The notes under the pieces are model-generated. The model did no database searches. It had not been told where the DNA came from and saw only the letters and a list, made by a program, of their open reading frames with translations. From contig JBANDB010000001.1 of NCBI GenBank assembly GCA_037576215.1, positions 8,370,001-8,434,000 on the forward strand: DNA of 64,000 nt, given 5' to 3'. Below are positions 22,249-33,360 of the stretch, one piece after another. Each line of letters starts with the position of its first letter. Within the stretch, counting starts at the first letter, position 1. Both the position numbers and the translations under genes were made by a program. Source of the stretch: Armillaria gallica. Its lineage: Eukaryota > Basidiomycota > Agaricomycetes > Agaricales > Physalacriaceae.

Positions 22249-22821
22249 CTATACATTCAAGTAGGCTAGTGTACCTTCACGGAATGCTGACTGTAGCTCA
22301 TTGGTGCCAGAGATTGCTGAGCATAATAAATCCTCAAGCAAATCAACCACTTCTTTAATAGCCAGACAGACTGCTGTTGCCTCCTTCCACAGCTCTGTGC
22401 AGCTGAGTTTTCGATAGATGTTAGTCACAATGAGATTGATCCAGCCATGCAATTTGGTAAATGGTTGCAGCACAGTACCAATGGCAGCTCCTGGGTCAGC
22501 AGCACAGGGCCCAGTCACCTCAGCATATGCGATGGCAGAGATGGAAGCTTGGCTTTGATTTTCCAAGTGTTGAGTGAGCTTGTTCTGGATGCTGTTGATG
22601 CCATGTGTCCAGTCCTTGGGAGTAGCAACTTTTGATATTCTGTAAAAACAGCATTGAGGCAATGGAAACTTGAACAAGTGGATGAACGTACCATGGCACT
22701 GTTGGGGCACCATGAGGATGGGGTCATCAGAATTGGGTGGGAACAATGTGACAGCGATCATGCTCATAGTTGCTGGAGCCTTTCTGATAGTTTCTATGTG
22801 CCTCGCAACATACATGTTCAT
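22249..22821 (-). CDS. Unrecognised open frame, 190 codons
   Basis: I cannot assign a family. From ATG 22821 the frame runs through DPILMVPQQCHG. The middle and C-terminal part has regular helical character (NSIQNKLTQHLENQSQASIS, then LWKEATAVCLAIKEVVDLLE). A GT-AG pair (GTACGTTC to TTTTTACAG) lies near residue 45, but splicing there leaves the better-looking frame. It may be a gene fragment linked to the adjacent KDZ remains. Confidence 0.35.
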   Translation of the reverse strand: MNMYVARHIETIRKAPATMSMIAVTLFPPNSDDPILMVPQQCHGTFIHLFKFPLPQCCFYRISKVATPKDWTHGINSIQNKLTQHLENQSQASISAIAYAEVTGPCAADPGAAIGTVLQPFTKLHGWINLIVTNIYRKLSCTELWKEATAVCLAIKEVVDLLEDLLCSAISGTNELQSAFREGTLAYLNV

Positions 22822-24444
22822 GATTACTGGGAGGAAAGTATCCAGCAGGAAAAGCAGAACGACAAATGATTATACACACCATTTGTAGTAGCCCTGCTGC
22901 ACCTGAGCATGAGTGGCTGCCTTTTTATTCTGGGTACTGTACTTGCAAGGTCATTCTCATGAGTGACAACTCAGTTCATCCACTGCAGGTTGTTAGTATG
23001 GACTGTTTTGTATTGGTAAGATAAGACTGTCATACCCATAGCCTCTGAAGGTCTGGAGGCACTTGCATCAAGGTCAGGTAAGGATGGAGACATCTGGCCA
23101 ATTTGGCTGATGTCAATGGTAGAGTTGAAGGGGCTGATGCCCAAAAAAGGCAGGAAATAAAGTCAGCAGAATGGCATGCTCTGCTGATACAAAAACATGT
23201 AGGCAGTGCCAGTCATACCTGAAGGTCTTTCAAGGCTTTCAGTGTCTTGCCTAGATATTACTGAGATCAGCGATGCATTTTTCAGAAGGAGAGAGGAGGG
23301 ACATACCTTCACATTGATTGAACTTGGATTGACTGTGCTGCAGCAGTGCAATATGTGGTGGCGATCGTAGTTACATTGCCTGATGATTTTATAATGATAA
23401 AAATTAAAATCAGCATTTGAACAAGATTGATGGCACTCACTGATGCCCAATATTTATAGTAGATCCTCAGAGGTCTTTCAAGGCTGCCTACCCATGCCAA
23501 TGTGTGTTTATTGGGAAACAAGTGCATGGTGAGGTCATTGTCGCTCATTTCTCCCTGGACAGACCAGTCACACCACAGTCACTGAAACAGGAAGCAGCAA
23601 TTTTGTGCAATTTCTATTTGAATTTGTATGACTGAACTAGAGGAAATTGTGTGAGAGATAATCAATTTATCAAGCATCTACAGGCAAGCCTTATAATATG
23701 CATGGGGAGAGGTACAGGAGTGAGGTTTGGTAACAGTGTATTTAGCTCAGGTTCTCTCAACCACTTCACCATCCAAGCAGTGAGGTTTGGCAACAGTGTT
23801 TTCTGCCCAGGTTCTCTCAACCGCTTCGTCGTTTGGGCACCAGGGTTGAATTTTCAACGATCTCATCTTATACATCATCTCCACACAAGCAAGGGGATTG
23901 AAAGCAGCCACAATCATGAACCTGTCATATGATCAGTCTAGATTAATAATATAAAAATTTCATGACACACCCTTCAGGGATCTGGGCCTTTGGTTGGTGC
24001 CGCCAAATCATTGCGAGTGCAGTTGCACTAGGAACCCAGTTTAAATTGAGTTGCAGAGTAATAGATGAAGACTCACAGAAGATTCTCATTGTCATTGATG
24101 TAGGTCATGGCAGTACTAGCATGACTAACTCACAGTGACAAGCATCTAGAGTACTTGTCAGACAATGCCGAAGCCACCCACAACTACTGCACAGTTCTGG
24201 ATCATGCTGAAATGTTTGCAGCTGTTAGGAAAATCATCAAGCAAATTTTTATGGGTATCATCACAGTATATTTTGAACTAGCTAAAATGACTACAGCTAA
24301 CTACAGAACACATACATTTTTTTGAGCAATTTTGAGATTTTTTAAAGAGAGAAAACAATAACAGAAAAAAAGTGAGCGAGCACCACAGCAGTAAAGATAA
24401 CAGTGAGATAACAAGAAGATATGATGGGACTAAATCAAACCCTT
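22822..24444. other. No gene recognised; 60-bp duplication inside
   Basis: AT-rich, CpG-poor sequence. The only structure seen is the direct repeat at 23719-23838. Confidence 0.45.
23719..23838 (+). repeat. 60-bp direct duplication
   Basis: Two adjacent units start AGTGAGGTTTGG at 23719 and 23779. They share CAGTGT and CAGGTTCTCTCAACC. In frame they encode VRFGNSVF..GSLN.F twice. Confidence 0.75.
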
Positions 24445-25348
24445 TCAAAGTACATGAACTTTGCCTTCAGTGAGAGCAGTCTTGAATGCCTCCTCCACCT
24501 CAGCAGCAGTGCAATATTTTTTGTGACATGTGTGGTGCACTCCAGAGATGAGAGGCTGCACAATCTCCCTATGAGCAGAATGTGTTAGTCATGGATGAAA
24601 GTGAAGAAGAAGAAAAATACACACCAGTTAGTGAAGACACCAACCTGCCTGCCCACAGTGATCACATAGAACATCTCACCAGTTTGGCCTACAGCCAGGT
24701 TAAAAGCCCCACAGTTGGAGCAGTGGAAGCCTGAGTGAACTTGGGCAGGGGGTGGGGTTGGAGTCTGAACTGAAGCGGTTACACTGCTGGCCAATGCAAC
24801 GGGCTAAACCTCGTGAGGAAACCCAGTGAAGGGGTTCCTCAAAGTGACTGGCAACAACTTGGGATGGGTGGCAGACAGAGTGCTAGAAGCAGATACTAGA
24901 TAAAAGAAACAGTGAGAGATGTTGAAGAGACTCTGTGTGCACAAGCTAGAAATGCAACAGCATCAAAGACACTGATCACACCCACACCCGACACTACACA
25001 CAAAAACCCTCAAGTTCGTTGGAGGATTCTGATGCGATAGAAGCAGATAGAAACACAAGAACCAAACTCTCAAAATATAAGATACGGAAGTACAGTGATA
25101 GCATGTGTCAAGTATCTTGATCTCTCTAAGTCCAAAGGCTTTTAATAACAAGAGGAGTGACAGTTGTCACTGGGCCTCAAGGCAAGGTGTAGTACAATAC
25201 GTGCAACATCAAGAGACATACACAAAACCCTCACAAAGTCTAGAGTGACACATGGAATGACCTCAAATGACTTGAAACACACTACACATGACTCAAAGCT
25301 TTGCACTCCAAGCAGAAACACTTCACAAAACCTTCCACTAAAGCCACA

Positions 25349-25532
25349 GGATTCAAACCTATGCACTCAAGCTTCCAAACCGATTGTAGATCCACAGGGT
25401 TTTAACCTATGCAATCCAGAGACACAGAAAAACTTATAAAACCCCATCCGCAAGCCACAGGGTTTGAACCTATGCCACTTGGGAAATATATACCCTCAAG
25501 CGAGCACTAATCAAGCAAAAGGGTTTAAACCT
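25349..25532 (-). repeat. Four tandem tRNA-B-box units
   Basis: On the minus strand four copies of a phrase like GCATAGGTTCAAACCCTGTGG occur at 25521-25532, 25460-25471, 25397-25408 and 25349-25360 (core positions), 48-63 bp apart. GGTTCAAACCC fits the RNA polymerase III B-box consensus GGTTCRANYCC. No complete tRNA fold is seen. They sit inside the long intron of the viroplasmin gene. Confidence 0.65.
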
Positions 25533-26429
25533 CTGCCACCTGTAGTGCCTCGCATCACACGAAACCCTCAAAGCACAAGAGTGCATCCTCAATGACACTA
25601 CACTCTTCTTCTCAGATCAGAGTACAAGTCACCCAACCAATTAACAGTAACACAAGTGCTGCATTAGCTTTCTATGCCTCACGCACAACTCAATTCACTC
25701 CATATGATATCAATTCTAGGGATATTCTCTCGCTCGAAGTTACAAACTAATCCTGAAGCTACAGCGTCAAGCTGGAGGCTTGCACGTGACTACAACAGGG
25801 GTCTGAAATGTGTACACTACAATTACACTGCACTATTTATCTATTCTATGTCCTACAAATCAGTACCACCCAATATAGTATTATTTAAGTTGCTGAGCAC
25901 CTTCACCTGCATCCCATGCATGTCACAATTATCATGCCATAGCTTGGTGCTGACTCAGGAGTCTGACTCGGGGCCAGATCCTGTCTCTGAGCTTTGCGAT
26001 GTCGGTTAACATCGCTGTTACACATACACTGACATCGGTTGCTATCTCCTCAGAGTTGCAGCCTAGCGTGTGACTCTTATTTCACTTCATAATATTCTCT
26101 TAGGGAATCCTATTGTAGTGCAGGCAACGCACTCCTTGTGTAGGCCTTGTGCACTTTGGCCAATGTCAGAAACTTCAGATTTACTCGAGTGCTGACATCA
26201 CAAAGGCTAGAGCTCTAAGTTTGAGATCTGCCAGGCCTCATGTGTCATAGATCAATGTTGCATGAAGTTTTAATTATCTCACAAGCATGTCCTGTTCTAT
26301 TTTTAGCACATGCGTGCTATGCCCTGTCAGAGCACTTAGTGTCAAGCACTGGGACTTTATACCTAGTGCAGCCTTTCTAGTACTGTTCTTAGGTTAAGTC
26401 ATGCGCTCCACCCAGTAGGGCTTCGTGCC

Positions 26430-26765
26430 GTACCATATATAGTATATGGCCGTATGGAGGATGGCTGTCAACCATCAGAATTTTGGCCTCGACGGAACAG
26501 TGACAGTGACGGCTATTTCAACCATATGGTGTCTAACAGTTACCTATAGGAGCAAAAAAAGGGTCAAATATTGCATAAATGGTAAGCTTTCATTGTTTTG
26601 TATCTAGACAGCTCAAAAAAACTCACAAATATGGCCATTTTCAGGTACCTGTATAGGAGCCATATAGTCCAAAATGGACTGGATCCCCTGATGGTATGGA
26701 TATGGTACCCATACGATGGCACCCATACAACTGTACTATACGGTGATGGTGTGAAGCCCTACCAC
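26430..26765. repeat. Palindromic GTATGG/CCATAC repeat
   Basis: AT-rich blocks built of GGTATGG, CCATAC and GTATAC, such as GATATGGTACCCATACGATG. They resemble 31641-31781 and 34393-34530. Probably a decayed MITE family; ends are unclear. Confidence 0.4.
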
Positions 26766-27621
26766 CCAGCTTTACTCTGGTAATCTCATTACTGGCATTA
26801 TAAACCTTGTGCTCTGTTGAGTTTCCTAGTGCCTTAGTATCTAGACCCTGTAGTATGTATTCCCTTGAAGAAATTGCAAAATTACATGTGTAAACGCTTG
26901 CAGAGCATGTCAATGTTCCCAGGCAAGCAATGAAGTGACATACCTCCAACAGGATGTGCCCTCACCACTCCTTGCTGCATTGCAGGTGGAGCCACGGTGT
27001 TGGCTGCTGGGACTGCAGAAGTAGCAGAGTTGTTAGCTTTGTTGGATAACACCACAGGTGCAGATGAGGTGTTCACATCACCGGTGGCTGCAGAGAAGAG
27101 TCAGGAAAGAGGAGGGGGAATGGCAATCAAATACACACAGCCAAGGTTGAAGACAGAGAGTGCCTCTAAAAGGACCCTGACAGCCTCAGGGGAAAGGTTG
27201 AGCTGTTTCTGGGCCATGGGAGCAAATGGAGCAAGGGGTGATTGTAGGTGATTGATGGTGGTAACAATCAAGGGTAAGGAAAGGTCCCATTGATCGATAT
27301 CAACCTTAAATACTCCCATGGATAAATTTGTAATTATTTGGCCACAAATTTGGGCTGGAGTTGAACATGCTGATGCAGAGTATGTTGGCATTGTCTACGC
27401 TGTGTATAACTGAACAGTTTCATGGCCTTACCCATTTGGTAAAAGTCGAAGAGAGGACAAGCATCTAAGCATTTCCAACCAAAGGTATGGTCATTTGTCA
27501 TAAAAATAGGTTCCGCACTGATTAGCTTTGATTAGATGGAGAATTAACCATTGCCACAGCCATCAGTGCCACAAGCAGAGGCTGCTGTAGTGACTCATCA
27601 AAGCCAGGGCTGAAACCTTGG

Positions 27622-29427
27622 GTGTCAGCGCTTCAGTGGAACTATTTGGAAGGGGGGGTACCCGATTATTGCACCGCCCAATCCAAGAAGGGAAAGAAAG
27701 CAGCAATCAGTAATTTCTTGGATGATTTCATGCCAGGGTGGTGGTTGGTTTTTCCATTGAGAAGTACGATGACTGCCACAGTGGACTGCAAGGTTAGTAC
27801 TTTACCTTGCTCCCTTGTCCTGATCATTGATTTAATGTTTTCACTAGCACATGAAAGAATGGTTCCAAAATCACGGCTCTGCCAAGAAGACCGAAGCCAC
27901 CATCTGCATCAATGATATATTTCCCAAGCCAAAAATGCATACCTTGATGGTGGAAGAAATATATTCCCAGAAGTTCTATGCAACATGTGTCAAGCCTATT
28001 GTTATCCAGAGGAAGAAGGAGGGCAGTACACGAGGTGAGGTGTTGAAGCTGATCAAAGACATGACAAAGGAGGTCTTCGAAGCTGAGAGCAATGAGATTC
28101 AGCAGATGGTTTTGCAATGGGTTAAGGAACAGGTGCTGCTCACTGCTGCAGAGGATGGTTTTTTAACCCCTGAGATGTATGCGGCATACATTTTTGTGTC
28201 CATCAAGCACTTTTAATAAAATCTTATAATTCTCCAGTGCAATGAAGGCAGCACCATCTCAGATCAAAACATTCATCGCAGCCCTGTCTAAAGCTACTGA
28301 GTGCATGATCATGATGATCATGGGTGGCCCCGATCCTTTCAAAAATGGGAAAATCTCGAGCTACAGGTGTGTCTTCTGCCTGATTTCACTATGTATTGTT
28401 CTCATGTAGTATATATTTGTAGATTTCATGCAGGGGAAGACCCACACAGGTGAATGTTTGGGCAGGTGTATCCTAAGTTTAAGGAAACATACTTGTCGCC
28501 ATTCATGAGGTTCCTTCGACAGGTCTATCGTACACACATTTAAGTATGTATTCAATATTCCATTGACATTTCCATGACAGCTCCCGAGATTCATGAGGCT
28601 CAAACTCTTAAAACTTCCACTAGAGTCCCAGGCAGTAGTACATCTGGGATGAAAAACAATGACATAGAGAGTGATGTTGACAAGGGTGCAAGTGGGATTG
28701 CAGGAAAGGATGATGAAGTCACTTGCCTTGATCATATTGATGACATGGATCAATGGGCTGAAGAAGTCCAGTATAATTCTGACAAATTCCCCTTGCCTCC
28801 AGCCCCTTGCCTCCAGTCAACCCTTCCCCCAGTATGCCTATACCCCTGCCCAGTGACAGGTCACCCTTATTGATGCCAGACATGGTTGTGGACACAGATG
28901 AGACACCAGTACAGAATGAGCAGAGTGAAGAACCCATCACTTGTGGTCTTGATGTTGATAACGTCGACAAATGTGTGAAAGAAGTTCATGGCAATTCTGA
29001 CAACATCCCTTCACCTCCAGTCAACCCAGGCCCCAGAGTGCCTATGCCTCCACCTAGCAACATTTCAGCTGCCTCTTTCAACCCAGCCACCACTAAACAG
29101 AACACAGTCAGTGATGCAGATCAAGTTGTAGTCTTGCTACATGCTAAGCCCACTCGCAACTGGCCATCTGGTACTCCTTCTCCTGTTTCGAAGGTGCTCA
29201 ATGCGAACAGAGACCCTGTCACCAATGGACAAGCCATTCCCAAGCCTGCAAAGTGCTCCCATCCTTCTAAATGTGTTCTTACAAAGGGGACTTTGGTGTC
29301 AACACATGAGAAAAGACTTTGTTCCAGGCCAGCACCTAAGGAGATTCTCATCCTAGCTGAGCGCGCCTGGTCTGACAGTGTGACAAGGGTAAAACCTGGC
29401 ACTGCGAAACCAAAGACCAAGAAGAAG
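27622..29427 (+). pseudogene. Unrecognised agaricomycete-type gene, partly broken
   Basis: The pattern resembles a large anonymous family of mushroom proteins. Block 27622-27792 reads LEGGVPDYCTAQSKKGKK and ends TVDCK. An intron at 27793-27847 follows, then HMKEWFQNH and a helical stretch to 28213. Next come MIMGGPDPFKNGKISSYR (about 28300-28370), FHAGEDPHR, an in-frame TGA, and MFGQVYPKFKETYLSPFMRF (about 28430-28540). The last part, open from 28807 to 29427, is Pro/Ser-rich with two diverged copies of VHGNSDNIPSPP/VQYNSDKFPLPP and a basic end KPKTKKK. The 5' start is not found because stops lie just upstream of 27622. Function is unknown. Confidence 0.5.
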
Positions 29428-30276
29428 TAGCCCAAGGTTGTGATATCTACCATCTGTACTGAGCATTGTTAACGTTTCATACTATAATATGAAGATTTAC
29501 CTTACTGAGTCAAATTGCCCAGACTTCATGTGATTTGGCAGACTTCTTGTAGATGGGAGTTAGACTGCATTACATCGTCCAGCTTGCAGGGAACATTGGA
29601 CTGTTACATGTTTACCAGAATGGTAGAGCAAGTACAGAAGAAACTTTATGTGTTGTACCAGCAGCTGGGTTAATATTTGGGGGTGTAGCTTGGAGCATGG
29701 TGTTGGGAAATGATTCATGCAAACATTCTGTGGAGATGAACAGAGAATGATATTCACTAGTGATCACAAGAGTATTGAGGAGGCATAGTCTTCCAGAAAA
29801 CGAAACATAGAAAACATGTGTGTAGGGAGAGATAATAAGGTGGAAGAAAACATATGAAGGTGGAAATGTGGGAGGTGACATGACAGGTCAAGTGGCTAAG
29901 AATAGCACTCACATGGGGGGTCCAAGATTCTTCATGACAATGGGATTGATGGAATCAAACAACATCCAAGAACGAAATGTAAAAATAACCCATCACATAA
30001 AAGAATTCTAAATTTACCCAGATGGAATCAGAAACAAATTTCATATCGGATAATAATTACAAATAATTTGAGGAATCTATTTTAATCCTAGCAGTGAGCA
30101 TGAGGGTGGAGAACCGCTGCAATGAGTGCCCCCCCCCCAATCCCAGCATAGTGGCTATACCAGAGATAGTAACTAATTAGTTGCTCTCTCAGACTACAGT
30201 CAATATTACATTATGACCGGTACTGCTATCACAGTCTGTTAATAGAATAGAAGGGATTTAAGGCCTGCACTAGGAG
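29428..30276. other. No gene recognised
   Basis: AT-rich spacer. It includes a nine-C run near 30129 and nothing that resembles a gene. Confidence 0.45.
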
Positions 30277-30603
30277 TAGAGATCTTCATGAGTGTCACTC
30301 GCAGACACTTGCGTTTTTTTGTTATTTGAAGAACTCATGATCAAAATATGCAAAAAGGACGAAAAAATAACCAATCTCCATCATTTTTTGAGCTCTATTC
30401 AATGGTAATTGGGGTTTTATATTTCAAGCACATTAAGGATTTATGAATGTCATTCAAATATAAAACCCCAATCACCATTGAATAGAGCTCAAAACATGGT
30501 GGAGATTGGTTATTTTTTCATCCTTTTTGTATTTCTCAATCATGAGTTCTTTAAATAACAAAAAAACGCAAGTGTCTGCGAGTGACACTCATGAATATCT
30601 CTA
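30277..30603. mobile_element. Fold-back hAT-type MITE
   Basis: 327 bp. The two halves are near-complete reverse complements. It begins TAGAGATCTTCATGAG and ends CTCATGAATATCTCTA. ACTAGGAG flanks it on both sides (30269-30276 and 30604-30611), an 8-bp target duplication. An 8-bp duplication with TAGAG-type ends fits the hAT superfamily. It encodes nothing. Confidence 0.85.
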
Positions 30604-32269
30604 ACTAGGAGCATGCAGTTCTTATCAGGATCTCGCTTTTACTCATATGCAAGCTTGACTTGGCACCTTCACCAAGTACAGTCTGCAGGATCCTCATCAA
30701 TGTCTATTTCTGGGTGGATAATTCAGATTTTGCACATTGTTATGTACTGATAAAAGTAGTATCACCTTCCAGTCAGATGGCATGGATGGTAGTGAATATC
30801 TGTCTCTGCATGGCCAAGAGCACTATACATCATGGCAGATTTCATGCTATAGATGAGAAGAGATAAACATTATGCCAAGATATAGTTCCATGCAAGTTCT
30901 TCCTAATGATTTGTCTAGAGCAAAGATTTCTGCTTGTCAGAATCGAGACAATAACCAGACAAAGTTCGACTCTGATGCTAGTTCACATAAAGCCAATCTT
31001 GGACATGAATGACTGCTCAAAGGATCAAAAACTTTGCACCAGAGAGTATGATATCTTTCAAGATCCCTAATTTTGATGTCAGGTAAATGTCTCACAATAA
31101 GGTAGACCCAAAGATAAAGACGTACACATTATGGCTCAAATGCTGGGCAGGGCCTGTTCTATTTGTGAAGGTAAATAATGCATGAAGGAACATTAAAATA
31201 GTGGAAGGAGGTATGACCTTCTAAGAGACATCCCATTGGATATGGTAGCAAGGTCGTCACACTTCAAGAGGACTGATTGATTGCTATGGAATACAAGACT
31301 GGTACACTCCGGTTATATGTATAGCTGGTGTGTGTGTGTATATTTTTTCTTACTATACATAGTAGTAGGACCTCAGACACATTGATTTTACTATATTAAT
31401 ACATATATAGAAAGAATATCAGTTGTGACTAAGATGCATGCATCTGTGACTGTGCTTAAATATTAGCATTTATACTGTAGATCTTCATCTTTTCTCTTCT
31501 CATCTCATCTCAGTTGGCTTGATTTTATTCTGTCTTTATGTTTTCCTATTCCTCTGCATAGCTGTTTTGTGCTCACACATTTGAGACATTGTGCAGCTGA
31601 TTTCTTCTGTGGAACTTGTAGGGATGTCCACTGTTACTGTTAGGGATGCACACCATACCATATACGGTTATGGCCATACAAATTATGGCCGTAAGCCATA
31701 TGGCAAAAGGGCCTCAATGGTATGGTACAGGTTTTGCCTGTATACTGTATATGGGTGGCATTTAGGAGCCACAACAACTAAATAAACTAGCTTCTTTCCT
31801 TCCAGCACCTCCTTGGTCTGACCCAGACATCATTAAGAATTTTAGACATGTCTAACACCTCCAACTCTAACCTAAGCAACTGACCACCCTTTCCACCATT
31901 CAAATGTTGATTATAAGCAACACAATCAATCCTCTTTTATTCCTTACCTTTATTGCTTCCATACATGGAGCTACAGTACTAAAAAGGTTTTCCCAAAATA
32001 GTTGTATTTATTATATTTATAAAGAACTCATATCTATATTTGGCAATACAGAGGTATCCAGGGTATTAAGGCACAGATGCATTTGAAATAGAGCATACCA
32101 GTCTTGTATTCCATAGATTGCCAACAATTGTCGATTTCAAGTGACATAAGCTCAGGCCGACATTTGCCGATAATTTCTTCTCTACCACCATCATTTCGTC
32201 CAAGGGATATGGGTGATATGGTGTTATCCTTGCTTGCCACTGTTCCCCCAGCTCTAAAGGTCATAGAAC
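30604..32269. other. No gene recognised; repeat remnants
   Basis: AT-rich DNA with a (GT) run near 31330 and the repeat at 31641-31781. Confidence 0.45.
31641..31781 (+). repeat. TAGGGATG palindromic repeat
   Basis: It starts TAGGGATGCACACCATACC and runs through TATGGCCATAC palindromes to GGGTGGCATTTAGGAG. An inverted relative is 34393-34530. Probably a small MITE; no target duplication was found. Confidence 0.55.
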
Positions 32270-33360
32270 TTGTTCATGGAATTCGTTGACCTCCAGCATC
32301 TCAACAACCTCTATGCACACCTTTTCCAAACCATCGTGACCTGGAAGAAAAGGAACATGATAAGTGAATTGAGTGACCACTGATGAGAATTTTCCATTGA
32401 AAGGTGTCGTAAGTTAATCAATATATTTGGTTTAGGAAAGGATCTTAGCATGCACAGTGCAGCCAATCAGTGCTAGTACATGTCTGCTCAATTGTCAATC
32501 AGGCTGACAAGCTAGCTCTTGCGCCTGAATCGCTGAAGCTTTTCTTGGACCATTCAGATGTTGGACTTGAGGAGCTCAAGGTCACTGATTGAGCCCGATC
32601 TGGTGCTGGTCTTGGACTTGTATGAGGAAAGGTGGATGAGGGTAAACAGGTTGCCTACGATTTGTAGGATCTGTGCATACATGTCATTACAGTCCAATTT
32701 CATTCTGATTTTACTACAGATATTTGTCATGTATAATCACATTGGCAAGGGCACATCAACGAGCAAGAATTTGGCTCAAGTTTTGAGTACACAACCTCGT
32801 ATCTTCTAATCATGTTCACAGTTTGAATTTCTTTCTTCAAGATCAACATAAGGTCTCAAAAGCCTTCATCAAGACAGAGAACATGGAAGATGATGACGTG
32901 TAGCCATCAAGACATCTGAGACTGGCCAGAAATGTGGCTTCCAGGAGGTTTCTCTCTTGAATCGTATTTTTCAGGTGCAGATCATACAAGAGAGTATGCA
33001 GACATGGGAAAGATAACATCGTGGGGCAATGTGTGTTTCCTCATAGACTTACCATCAAGACACTCAGTGCACACTGGGCTGTCAGCGGAGAGGGGAACAG
33101 GTCTATTTCATTCCTGATACTGGCTATTCATCTGCTAAGATGAGGATGAGCATCAAGCGTCCTGCCTTCAAGGTGGTCCGCGACAGGCTTTGATGATTGA
33201 ATGTGGCGATGGTTCCTATTGGTGGGAAAGGCAAAAGCTATGCATCGGGATGAGCCAACGTTCATAGATATATATATCTCCAGGCTTATTCACAACCTAG
33301 ACTGTGGATTTTGATGAAGTTGGATGAGATTACAGATCTGCTGAAGAGGTCGACTGAGGA
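32270..33360 (+). pseudogene. Possible ancient NAPE-PLD relic
   Basis: Several short blocks in order resemble the NAPE-PLD gene. DLQHLNNLYAHLF near 32290 recalls the segment after HxHxDH. KTLSAHWAVSGEG near 33060 recalls KTLWSSWAVEGEG. VYFIPDTGYSSAK near 33105 recalls VYFAGDTGYRSVK, with PAFKVVRDRL and then VAMVPIG near 33210. The frame shifts between blocks. The match is weak at each point but collinear. It is far more diverged than the other relics. Confidence 0.45.

Larger units (their letters stand above)
24445..27391 (-). pseudogene. Viroplasmin (RNase H1 N-terminal) domain protein, one in-frame TAG
   Basis: Four exons, 27139-27391, 26944-27087, 24625-24895 and 24445-24568, splice at GT-AG sites with matching phases into 264 codons. 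The N-terminus holds LSPEAVRVLLEAL, then an Ala/Pro/Thr-rich linker, then a CSNCGAFN zinc-type pair. The C-terminal domain reads FYVITVGRQVGVFTNW, EIVQPLISGVHHTCHKKY and EEAFKTALTEGKVHVL. This is the viroplasmin fold, which binds RNA-DNA hybrids in RNase H1. Agaricomycetes have many such proteins without a nuclease domain. A single TAG at 24804-24806 (HEV-stop-PVAL) interrupts it; CAG is the likely former codon. The third intron, 24896-26943, is 2048 bp, far longer than the others, and holds repeats. Confidence 0.7.

Noticed and set aside
25349..25532. CRISPR-like spaced repeats
   Set aside because: Eukaryotic context, only four units, diverged cores and similar spacers; the core is a pol III B-box.
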